Shown one piece after another: positions 1 through 5,471 of a stretch of 5,471 nucleotides of DNA. Position numbers and translations under genes: made by a program. Origin of the DNA: an uncultured Lachnospiraceae bacterium (GTDB lineage: Bacteria; Bacillota; Clostridia; Lachnospirales; Lachnospiraceae); contig CADBOW010000195.1 of the NCBI GenBank assembly GCA_902796375.1, positions 1 through 5,471 of the forward strand. Direction: 5' to 3'. Numbering within the stretch: position 1 is the first letter of the stretch; each line of letters opens with the position of its first letter. The notes under the pieces were generated by a model, which saw only the letters and a program-made list of their open reading frames with translations, had not been told where the DNA came from and searched no databases.

Positions 1-864
1 ATACCTCAGACTTATGAAGATTCCCACCGCGGAGACGATCATTCCCGGAATATATCCCCCGGTTGCGCTGTTGATATTCACCAGAAGCATACCGATGGTC
101 TGCGCATAAAAGCAGAGCCGGTATACATTTCCCTTGTTCAGATCCAGGCCGGTATTCTTCGCTATGCTCCATGCGATCAGCATATACAGCAGAGATGCCA
201 GCAGGTATTTCCCCACAAGTATGACCATCATGACGATACCGATCAGCACCACGGCGATATAAAAGCCTGGGATCGCTTCGATCAGCATCTGCCGGTCAAA
301 GCCTTCCGGAAAATAATCCGAAACCCTTCCCTCCAGAAGCACCTGGTGGGAACCGTTGACACTGATCACCGCCTGCACCTTCCTGCTTCCAATGGCAAAC
401 ACCAGCCGATCCGCATCAAAGGAATCCTCCGCCACCACAGCTCCTGAAGTATCCACGATCACATCGCAGCTTCCCAGGTCCACCCGGAACCGTTCCTTCG
501 AATTCATAACTCCATCGGTCACACGGAAATCCGGAAGCTGATTTGTAAAGAGATCCTTCAGACCTCCCAGGTGGATCAGGGTGGCAGTAACCGGGATCAC
601 ATATTGCATTGTTATGAGGATCAGTCCCATCAGAAGAACATATTTCACAAAGCGGCTGACCTTCAGCATGGAAAGTCCGATCAGCTTCTTCGGGCTGACG
701 ATGGACAGACGCAGCTGCTCTATGACCGAAATCTTCTCAGGCACCTCGAAATCCAGCTGGGACTCCGGTGCCGGCTCCTCCGGCTCCCGGGGCTGTTCCG
801 GCGAAGGTTTCCTCGGATCCTCCTCATATTTCCGCCGTTCCTCATCATTTAAATAATTTCTCAT
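1..864 (-). CDS. DUF1189-like multi-pass membrane protein (3' end outside window)
   Basis: This is an open frame of 288 codons from ATG at 864 to the window edge, with no stop, so the C-terminus is missing. Residues 1-40 form a soluble head rich in Glu, Pro and Arg. A hydrophobic helix follows at about 73-97, then an extracytoplasmic-type domain of about 100 residues (LPDF at 110-113, IVDTSG at 136-141, LVFAIGS at 154-160). Further hydrophobic stretches lie at about 197-233, 249-266 and 272 onward. One N-terminal helix, an outer domain with a 'LPDF...DG' and 'DT' pattern, then a C-terminal helix cluster with an 'FYAQT' segment resembles the DUF1189 family, whose function is unknown. The family call rests on memory of the pattern, not a search. 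A GGGAG ribosome site (871-875) lies 6 nt before the start, and the gap to the phosphatase gene is only 12 nt, so the two are probably cotranscribed. A link to flavin metabolism is possible but unsupported. Confidence 0.72.
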   Translation of the reverse strand, partial: MRNYLNDEERRKYEEDPRKPSPEQPREPEEPAPESQLDFEVPEKISVIEQLRLSIVSPKKLIGLSMLKVSRFVKYVLLMGLILITMQYVIPVTATLIHLGGLKDLFTNQLPDFRVTDGVMNSKERFRVDLGSCDVIVDTSGAVVAEDSFDADRLVFAIGSRKVQAVISVNGSHQVLLEGRVSDYFPEGFDRQMLIEAIPGFYIAVVLIGIVMMVILVGKYLLASLLYMLIAWSIAKNTGLDLNKGNVYRLCFYAQTIGMLLVNINSATGGYIPGMIVSAVGIFISLRY

Positions 865-876
865 ATCAAGCTCCCG

Positions 877-1683
877 TCACTTCTCTTCCGGTCCCTTCAG
901 CAGACCGAAATGCTCCAGTGCCTTTCGGATCCCTCCCTGCTCCACATCCGCTGTCACAAAATGTGCCGCTCTCCGGCATGCTTCACTTCCCTTTGCCATC
1001 GAAACGGCATGTGCCGCAAACTGCAGCATTTCCAGGTCATTGTTGCTGTCGCCGAAGGCATAGGTGCACTCATGGGGACAGGAAAAATAATCCAGCAGAA
1101 CCTTCATTCCCGAAGCTTTGGAATATCCCACGGGCTCTACCTCGAAGAAGCCTCTGCCCCGGTGGATATACACAAAATCCTCTGCGATCTCCCGCCGGAA
1201 GCGCTCCAGATCCGAGGTGTCATCATACCAGCCGGAGAATTTGTCAAAACGAAAATCCGGGCCGTAAATGTCCGTCTGAACCGGATAGTCCGCCGACTTC
1301 AGCTCCTCCGCAAGGGGCCGGATATATGGCATATCCAGTTCCCTGTCATAGCCGCAATAATCCGAGTATTCGAAGAAGGACTGCATCCTGCATTCCCTGC
1401 AGATCTCCGCCAGACGATAGCAGCGTTCTCTCGGGATCTCGTGGTGATGAAGCACCTCCCCATGATACTCGATATAGGTTCCGCAGCCACAGATCACACC
1501 ATCGAAACAGGCCTCCTGCAGAATCTCTTCCACATTACAGCGGACCCTTCCGGTATTGATGAAAATCAGATTCCCGGCATGACGGGCTGCCTGCAGGGCA
1601 ACCTTCGCATCTGCCGGGAACAAATGTCTATCATCCTCTGTGATCAGTGTACCGTCAATATCAAAAAACAGAAGATTTCTCAT
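877..1683 (-). CDS. HAD-superfamily Cof-type phosphatase, candidate ARPP phosphatase of riboflavin synthesis
   Basis: This 268-residue protein has the full HAD phosphatase signature. Motif I is DIDGT at 8-12, with nucleophile Asp8 and acid/base Asp10. Motif II is the Thr of NTGR (Thr44), the motif III lysine is probably Lys189, and motif IV is GDSNND at 211-216, which binds Mg2+. The large insertion between motifs II and III (about 85-185) is the C2 cap typical of the IIB/Cof group, and the length is normal for it. It is a soluble cytoplasmic enzyme by sequence. Family members in B. subtilis (YcsE, YwtE, YitU) and E. coli (YigB, YbjI) dephosphorylate 5-amino-6-ribitylaminouracil 5'-phosphate, the step between RibD and RibH. 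Its place 29 nt after ribH makes that role plausible here, but Cof phosphatases are promiscuous and sugar phosphates remain possible. AAGGAG (1689-1694), 5 nt upstream, supports the ATG at 1683. Family confidence is high; the substrate is inferred. Confidence 0.92.
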   Translation of the reverse strand: MRNLLFFDIDGTLITEDDRHLFPADAKVALQAARHAGNLIFINTGRVRCNVEEILQEACFDGVICGCGTYIEYHGEVLHHHEIPRERCYRLAEICRECRMQSFFEYSDYCGYDRELDMPYIRPLAEELKSADYPVQTDIYGPDFRFDKFSGWYDDTSDLERFRREIAEDFVYIHRGRGFFEVEPVGYSKASGMKVLLDYFSCPHECTYAFGDSNNDLEMLQFAAHAVSMAKGSEACRRAAHFVTADVEQGGIRKALEHFGLLKGPEEK

Positions 1684-1712
1684 GAATTCTCCTTATCGTC
1701 CGGTCACATTTC

Positions 1713-2174
1713 CTACAGCTGCCGAAGCAGGTTGACCATCTCGATGGCACCCAGTGCGCAGTCATAGCCCTTATTTCCTGCCTTTGTACCTGCGCGCTCT
1801 ACTGCCTGCTCGATATTATCCGTAGTCAGGATCCCGAACATGACCGGAATGCCGGACTCCATGGAGGTCTGTGCGATCCCCTTGGATACCTCGGCACATA
1901 CATAATCATAATGACTGGTCTGACCGCGGATCACAGCCCCCAGACAGATCACAGCATCATATTTCCCGGACATGGCCATCTTCTTTGCAACCACGGGGAT
2001 TTCAAAAGCACCCGGAACCCAGGCAACCGTGATATCCTCTTCCTTTACATTATGACGTACCAGTCCGTCTTCGGCTCCGCCCACCAGCTTCGATACGATG
2101 AATTCATTAAAGCGGGCAGCCACGATACCGATCTTGATTCCTTCTGCTACTACATTTCCTTCAATCTTCTTCAT
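1713..2174 (-). CDS. ribH: 6,7-dimethyl-8-ribityllumazine synthase (riboflavin synthase beta chain)
   Basis: RibH condenses 5-amino-6-ribitylaminouracil with 3,4-dihydroxy-2-butanone 4-phosphate to 6,7-dimethyl-8-ribityllumazine, the penultimate riboflavin step, in the cytoplasm. At 153 residues it has the normal family length. Visible landmarks are RFNEFI at 21-26 (Phe22 stacks on the pyrimidine), WVPGAFEIP at 52-60, GAVIRGQTSHYDYV at 79-92 with catalytic His88, Phe113, Arg127 and AGTKAGNKG at 128-136. These positions coincide with those of the B. subtilis enzyme. There is no insertion at the GTKAGNKG loop of the kind linked to pentameric forms, so a 60-subunit icosahedral shell is likely (inference). 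The start at 2174 follows AAAGGA (2182-2187) by 7 nt and lies 15 nt after the ribBA stop. The stop is TAG. Confidence 0.97.
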   Translation of the reverse strand: MKKIEGNVVAEGIKIGIVAARFNEFIVSKLVGGAEDGLVRHNVKEEDITVAWVPGAFEIPVVAKKMAMSGKYDAVICLGAVIRGQTSHYDYVCAEVSKGIAQTSMESGIPVMFGILTTDNIEQAVERAGTKAGNKGYDCALGAIEMVNLLRQL

Positions 2175-2189
2175 AGTATTATCCTTTCT

Positions 2190-3392
2190 CTACACATCCT
2201 CCAGGATATGTCCCATTTTCTCCTTCTTCGTCTGCAGGTAGAACCTGTCATAGCTGGAGGGCGCGATCTCGATGGGAACCCGTTCCACGATCTCCAGACG
2301 ATACCCTGCCAGTCCGTAGATCTTGGAGGGATTGTTGGTCAGGAGCCGCATCTTCCGTACCCCCAGATCCACCAGGATCTGTGTACCGATGGTATAATCT
2401 CTGGCATCCTCCGGAAAGCCCAGCTCCAGATTGGCCTCTACGGTATCTCTTCCCCTGTCCTGCAGCGCATAGGCCCGGATCTTGTTGATCAGACCGATCC
2501 CGCGTCCTTCCTGACGCATATACAGGAGCACTCCTCTTCCCTCAGCCGCGATCCGCTTCATGGCCGCATCCAGCTGCTCTCCGCAGTCACATTTCATGGA
2601 GCCGAAGGCGTCTCCTGTAAGGCATTCCGAGTGAACCCGTACCAGCACCGGAGTCCCGTCCGTCACGTCACCCATGGTCAGCGCCACATGATGCTCTCCG
2701 TTCAGCTTATTGATATAGCCGTGGATCATAAAATTTCCGTAACGGGTAGGAAGCTTTGCCTTCGTTACCTCTTCGACAAATATCTCATGTTCCTTCCGGT
2801 ACTGAACCAGCTTCTCTATGGTAGTGATCTTCAGCTGATGCTCCTTCGCAAATACAAGAAGATCCTCCAGCCGCGCCATGGTCCCGTCGTCCTTCATGAT
2901 CTCACAGCAGAGACCTACCGGCTGAAGTCCGGCGAGTCTGCAGAGATCCACCGTGGCCTCTGTATGGCCGTTTCTCTCTATGACCCCTCCCGGCTTCGCC
3001 TCCAGAGGGAACATATGCCCCGGTCTTCGAAAGTCTTCCTTCTTTGTATCCTTTGCCGCAAAGGCTCTGGCTGTGATCCCCCGCTCCTCAGCGGATATTC
3101 CGGTGGTTGTGGATACATGATCCACCGATACCGAAAATGCAGTGCAGTGATTGTCTGTGTTCACGATACACATCTGGGGCAGATTATATCTGTCTGAGTA
3201 GGACGGATCCATAGGCATACAGATCAAGCCCCGTGCATATTTGGCCATAAAATTGACGTTCTCCGTAGTAGCAAACTCTGCAGCACAGATCACGTCTCCT
3301 TCATTCTCCCGATCTTCATCATCCATGATCACCACCGGACGTCCGGCCCTGAGATCCTCCAAGATTTCCTCGATCGTATTTAATTCTGCCAT
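2190..3392 (-). CDS. ribBA: Bifunctional 3,4-dihydroxy-2-butanone 4-phosphate synthase / GTP cyclohydrolase II
   Basis: RibBA opens both branches of riboflavin synthesis. It makes 3,4-dihydroxy-2-butanone 4-phosphate from ribulose 5-phosphate and 2,5-diamino-6-ribosylamino-4(3H)-pyrimidinone 5'-phosphate from GTP. The 400-residue length is typical of the fusion. The RibB half (about 1-200) shows DDEDRENEGD at 24-33 (metal and substrate acids), Cys58, RRPGHMFPL at 122-130, HTEATVDL at 143-150 and the CEIMKDDGTMAR block at 163-174. The RibA half (about 205-400) shows HSECLTGDAFGSMKCDCGEQ, with zinc ligands Cys257, Cys268 and Cys270, then RQEGRGIGL at 293-301, YTIGTQIL at 333-340 and LTNNPSK at 351-357. 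All key residues appear intact. The start at 3392 is preferred because AGGAGG lies 4 nt upstream and MAELNTIEE begins like family members. The frame stays open to an ATG at 3455, but that would add 21 unconserved residues across a hairpin. Confidence 0.97.
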   Translation of the reverse strand: MAELNTIEEILEDLRAGRPVVIMDDEDRENEGDVICAAEFATTENVNFMAKYARGLICMPMDPSYSDRYNLPQMCIVNTDNHCTAFSVSVDHVSTTTGISAEERGITARAFAAKDTKKEDFRRPGHMFPLEAKPGGVIERNGHTEATVDLCRLAGLQPVGLCCEIMKDDGTMARLEDLLVFAKEHQLKITTIEKLVQYRKEHEIFVEEVTKAKLPTRYGNFMIHGYINKLNGEHHVALTMGDVTDGTPVLVRVHSECLTGDAFGSMKCDCGEQLDAAMKRIAAEGRGVLLYMRQEGRGIGLINKIRAYALQDRGRDTVEANLELGFPEDARDYTIGTQILVDLGVRKMRLLTNNPSKIYGLAGYRLEIVERVPIEIAPSSYDRFYLQTKKEKMGHILEDV

Positions 3393-3396
3393 AGTT

Positions 3397-3402
3397 CCTC
3401 CT
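3397..3402 (-). promoter_or_regulatory. Shine-Dalgarno site that fixes the ribBA start
   Basis: The transcript reads AGGAGG followed by AACT and ATG, a full match to the anti-SD core. It supports the start at 3392 over the in-frame ATG at 3455, which has no comparable site and falls against the ribE stop codon. Confidence 0.85.
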
Positions 3403-3417
3403 GTAACAACTCGAAGT

Positions 3418-3447
3418 TCACGGGATAACATCAAAGTTATCCCGTGA
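3418..3447 (-). repeat. Perfect 12-bp inverted repeat in the ribE-ribBA gap (RNA hairpin)
   Basis: The arms 3418-3429 (TCACGGGATAAC) and 3436-3447 (GTTATCCCGTGA) are exact reverse complements around a 6-nt loop. In the minus-strand transcript this forms a 12-bp stem-loop. It begins 9 nt after the ribE stop codon and ends 25 nt before the ribBA start, leaving the AGGAGG site free. The base following the stem begins ACTTCGAG, with no U-run, so it is not a canonical intrinsic terminator. Possible roles are an mRNA processing or stability element that sets the ribE to ribBA ratio, a partial attenuator, or a binding site for a dimeric regulator. None can be chosen from this sequence. Confidence 0.9.
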
Positions 3448-3456
3448 GACCGCAAG

Positions 3457-4116
3457 CTAGATCATTCCATGCTCTGCCAGAAAATCCAGTGTAAGACCGC
3501 CGGCTTGGGAGCCTGCATCCTCCTTCTGATGAAAGGACAGGAGCCGGTCCACATATTTTCCGATCAGATCATTTTCGAGATTGACACCGTCCCCGACCCT
3601 TCGTTCGGAAAGCGCTGTCACCTCTCTTGTGTGAGGGATCACGGAAACCTGAAATCCGGTCTCATCAACTGCCGCAACGGTAAGACTGATCCCGTCGATG
3701 GCTATGGATCCCTTCTCTACGATATATTTCAGGATGGAGGCCGAAGCCTCGATCCGATACCAGACTGCATTCTCCTCCTTCCGGATGGATGCGATCCGTC
3801 CGGTGCCGTCAATGTGTCCGGATACGATATGTCCTCCGAACCTGCCGTCTGCGGCCATGGCCCGCTCCAAATTCAGAGAATCACCGATCCCCAGCCGGCC
3901 CAGAGTGGATCTTCGCAGGGTTTCCGCCATCACATCCGCGGAAAACCGATCCTGTCCCAGTCGGATCACCGTAAGACATACTCCGTTCACGGCAATACTG
4001 TCACCGATCTTTGTTCCTTCCAGCACCTTTCCGGCCCGGATGGACAGTACAGCCGATACGGAACCCCGTTCCACGGACAGGAGCGACCCTGTCTCCTCAA
4101 CGATCCCGGTAAACAT
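3457..4116 (-). CDS. ribE: Riboflavin synthase, alpha chain
   Basis: RibE dismutates two molecules of 6,7-dimethyl-8-ribityllumazine to riboflavin and 5-amino-6-ribitylaminouracil, the last step of the pathway. The 219-residue protein holds two homologous lumazine-binding barrels. Barrel 1 (1 to about 90) starts with the diagnostic MFTGIVEE and carries DSIAVNGVCLTV at 39-50, with Ser40 and Cys47. Barrel 2 (about 91-190) carries GGHIVSGHIDGTG at 94-106 with His96 and His101, SIAIDGISLTV at 137-147, IPHTREVT at 160-167 and NLENDLIGKYVDRL ending at 192, with Asp183. The C-terminal helix and tail (193-219) end in LTLDFLAEHGMI, a type of tail that in some bacteria targets RibE into the RibH shell. 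Its ATG shares one base with the ribD TGA, and GAGGG (4126-4130) lies 9 nt upstream inside ribD, so translation is probably coupled. The stop is TAG. The same gene is called ribC in E. coli. Confidence 0.97.
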   Translation of the reverse strand: MFTGIVEETGSLLSVERGSVSAVLSIRAGKVLEGTKIGDSIAVNGVCLTVIRLGQDRFSADVMAETLRRSTLGRLGIGDSLNLERAMAADGRFGGHIVSGHIDGTGRIASIRKEENAVWYRIEASASILKYIVEKGSIAIDGISLTVAAVDETGFQVSVIPHTREVTALSERRVGDGVNLENDLIGKYVDRLLSFHQKEDAGSQAGGLTLDFLAEHGMI

Positions 4117-4130
4117 CAGTCACGTCCCTC
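4114..4130 (-). promoter_or_regulatory. ribD stop / ribE start overlap with internal ribosome site
   Basis: The transcript reads TGATG at 4118-4114: the ribD stop TGA and the ribE start ATG share the A. A GAGGG site at 4130-4126 lies within the last ribD codons. This arrangement normally allows a terminating ribosome to restart on the next gene. Confidence 0.8.
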
Positions 4131-5471
4131 AATGTTAAACGGATTCAGATCTGCCGAAAGAACCTCTGTCACGATCCTGGACTCCAGCTCCACCGGAGGT
4201 CTGTCCTCATCATCATCGTCACTTGCCGATGTGCCGGATACCTGATGTGTCGGAATGGAATCCGCAGTATCCCAGCCATCATCAGCGGATTCTGCCTCTT
4301 CCTTCGTATCTTCCCAGGTTGTATCCTCTTCTTCGACCTTCGCCTCTGCCTCTGTTTCCGCCTTGGCCTTTGCTGCCGCTTCTGCCTTGGCAGCCTGCTC
4401 CGCCTCATGATCCGCTACGGGATTTGCGGAGATCCAGCCTACCGGACGGGGCTCAGCCGTCTCAACATCGATATTCTCATCTTCCTCAACCTCTTCGCCT
4501 ACCATATATCTGGCATAGAGGTCACCGCCAGGAAGGATCTCAGATTCGATCAGTCGCAGCGGAAGCGCATCCTCTACGAAGTTGACACCCTCACCTTCCA
4601 CCGGCGTCATGGCCGTAATACCACCGAAGATCTTCGGTGCGATGAATGCAACCACTTCATTTACCAGTCCGTCTCTCAGAAGACTCCAGGTCAGATTTCC
4701 GCCACCCTCGGACATAACTCCGCTGATCTCCATCTCACCCAGCTTCTCCAGAAGCGCTTCCATATCAATATGTCCGTCCTTCTCCGGAATCTGCAGCACA
4801 TGTGCGCCTGCCTCCTCCAGAGCGGGGATCTTCTCCTTCGATTCCTCGGACATCCGCTCGCTGGCAGCGATATATGTCTCGATCTTGCCGGCGGTCTGTA
4901 CTACCTTTGCATCCAGCGGTGTCTGTAAATGCGTATCGCAGATGATACGGATCGGTGCACGGTCCTTCTGTCTGCGGTTATCCAGCATCGGATCATCTGC
5001 AAGGATCGTTCCGATCCCCACCATGATCGCCTGATACTGATTTCGGAGTCCTCTTACACGTCCCCGCGCGAAATCTCCGGAAATATAACGACTGGCACCG
5101 GTGGTCGTAGCGATCTTACCATCCAGGGTCATGGCATATTTCATAACCACATAAGGACGTTTCGTCGTAATATAATGGAAATATACCAGGTTCAGTGCAT
5201 CACACTCTTTCTTCATGCAGCCGGTCACTACCTCGACCCCATGCTGACGAAGAGTCCAGATCCCCCGTCCGTTTACCTTCGGATTCGGATCTGCAGAACC
5301 CACATAAACCGTACGGATCCCCTGATCCAGGATCGCTGCCGTACAGGGCGGCTGCTTTCCGGAATGTGCACAGGGTTCCAGTGTTACATACATCTCCGCG
5401 CCATGCGCAGACTCCGTCAGACTGTTGATTGCTTCCCTCTCTGCATGCGGCATACCATATCCGGTATGATA
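4116..5471 (-). CDS. ribD: Bifunctional pyrimidine deaminase / reductase RibD with long acidic C-terminal tail (5' end outside window)
   Basis: RibD deaminates the product of GTP cyclohydrolase II and reduces its ribosyl side chain, giving 5-amino-6-ribitylaminouracil 5'-phosphate with NADPH. The frame is open to base 5471, so about the first 40-50 residues lie outside the window; numbering here starts at 5471. The deaminase part holds PHAE at 8-11 (zinc His and catalytic Glu) and PCAHSGKQPPC at 33-43 (zinc cysteines). The reductase part holds KYAMTLDGKIATT at 111-123, the VGIGTILADDPMLDNR block at 151-166, SEGGGNL at 254-260 and IAPKIFGG at 277-284. The usual end of RibD is near GGDLYARYMV (315-324). 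Here 127 more residues follow in the same frame, highly acidic and Ala/Glu/Lys-rich, which is unusual for the family. An ATG at 5453 is not the start, because codons before it read YHTGYG, the conserved sequence preceding the HAE motif. Confidence 0.95.
   Translation of the reverse strand, partial: YHTGYGMPHAEREAINSLTESAHGAEMYVTLEPCAHSGKQPPCTAAILDQGIRTVYVGSADPNPKVNGRGIWTLRQHGVEVVTGCMKKECDALNLVYFHYITTKRPYVVMKYAMTLDGKIATTTGASRYISGDFARGRVRGLRNQYQAIMVGIGTILADDPMLDNRRQKDRAPIRIICDTHLQTPLDAKVVQTAGKIETYIAASERMSEESKEKIPALEEAGAHVLQIPEKDGHIDMEALLEKLGEMEISGVMSEGGGNLTWSLLRDGLVNEVVAFIAPKIFGGITAMTPVEGEGVNFVEDALPLRLIESEILPGGDLYARYMVGEEVEEDENIDVETAEPRPVGWISANPVADHEAEQAAKAEAAAKAKAETEAEAKVEEEDTTWEDTKEEAESADDGWDTADSIPTHQVSGTSASDDDDEDRPPVELESRIVTEVLSADLNPFNIEGRD
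4119..4499 (-). other. RibD C-terminal extension: acidic, low-complexity tail
   Basis: Residues 325-451 of the visible RibD lie beyond the reductase fold. Four parts can be seen. An acidic linker starts GEEVEEDENIDVE (325-337). An Ala/Glu/Lys stretch at about 355-382 is likely to form one charged helix. An Asp/Glu/Ser/Thr-rich stretch at about 383-424 includes the acidic run DDDDED. A less biased end (425-451) contains LSADLNPFNIEGRD. About a third of the tail is Asp or Glu. The tail is uninterrupted, uses the same codon style as the rest of the gene and overlaps the ribE start, so it reads as a true part of the protein. Its function is unknown. Confidence 0.85.

Noticed and set aside
768..1767. 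Long plus-strand open frames (768-1559 and 910-1767) opposite the phosphatase gene
   Set aside because: They lie antisense to a gene with all HAD motifs, and their translations are rich in Pro, Arg, Cys and His with no recognisable domain. They are shadows of minus-strand codon bias.
1911..3197. Plus-strand open frame of 428 codons across ribH and ribBA
   Set aside because: It is antisense to two highly conserved enzymes, has no recognisable motif, and would require a convergent gene exactly within their codons. It is a shadow frame.
3418..3447. Intrinsic terminator between ribE and ribBA
   Set aside because: The stem is perfect, but the bases after it (ACTTCGAG) contain no U-run, and termination here would cut off the rest of the pathway.
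3393..3455. Upstream in-frame ATG for ribBA at 3455
   Set aside because: It would add 21 residues not typical of RibBA, encoded by the hairpin region, and lacks a good ribosome site. The ATG at 3392 has AGGAGG in place.
4169..4408. Possible frameshift or separate small gene in the Ala/Glu-rich region of ribD
   Set aside because: The ribD frame is continuous from the reductase domain to the TGATG overlap. The alternative frame gives an Arg/Gln-rich product without a ribosome site.
4622..4639. Perfect 18-bp palindrome CACCGAAGATCTTCGGTG inside ribD
   Set aside because: It encodes the conserved APKIFGG segment of the reductase domain, so the amino acids and common codons largely explain it. 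It has no loop and is deep in coding sequence, so chance is the simpler reading.
3469..4928. Plus-strand open frames 3469-4245 and 4245-4928 opposite ribE and ribD
   Set aside because: The minus strand holds unmistakable RibE and RibD. The plus-strand products have no domain signature and low-complexity composition.
5400..5471. FMN riboswitch or operon promoter at the right-hand edge
   Set aside because: Bases to 5471 are still coding for the RibD deaminase domain (YHTGYGMPHAE). Any leader lies outside the window.

Overview
The whole window reads as one minus-strand riboflavin (vitamin B2) biosynthesis operon. Transcription enters at the right-hand end and leaves at the left-hand end. In transcription order the genes are ribD (5' end outside the window), ribE, ribBA, ribH, a HAD-superfamily Cof-type phosphatase, and a multi-pass membrane protein of DUF1189 type (3' end outside the window). 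Gaps are 64 nt or less throughout, and ribD and ribE overlap by one base. I see no promoter, no intrinsic terminator and no gene on the plus strand. The long plus-strand open frames lie antisense to clearly recognisable genes.

The gene order ribD-ribE-ribBA-ribH matches the classical Firmicutes rib operon of Bacillus subtilis. RibH is close to the Bacillus protein along its whole length. Purine-rich Shine-Dalgarno sites, moderate GC and heavy use of CTG, ATC and CCG codons suggest a gut-type Clostridia member, perhaps Lachnospiraceae. The family assignment is an inference and no species can be named from the sequence alone. Any FMN riboswitch would be expected upstream of ribD, beyond base 5471.

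How the genes work together: RibBA makes the two starting compounds from GTP and ribulose 5-phosphate. RibD deaminates and reduces the GTP-derived branch. A phosphatase must then remove the phosphate, and the HAD protein directly after ribH is a natural candidate for this step. RibH joins the dephosphorylated pyrimidine to the four-carbon unit to give lumazine, and RibE dismutates lumazine to riboflavin. The window may therefore encode the full path from GTP and ribulose 5-phosphate to riboflavin, apart from the missing N-terminus of RibD.

Three points are out of the ordinary. RibD carries a C-terminal extension of about 127 residues that is strongly acidic and Ala/Glu/Lys-rich. A perfect 12-bp inverted repeat with a 6-nt loop sits between ribE and ribBA without a U-tract. 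An uncharacterised membrane protein with an acidic, proline-rich cytoplasmic head follows the phosphatase. I did not find evidence of a wholly new system: no mobile element, CRISPR array, RNA gene or defence module is visible.
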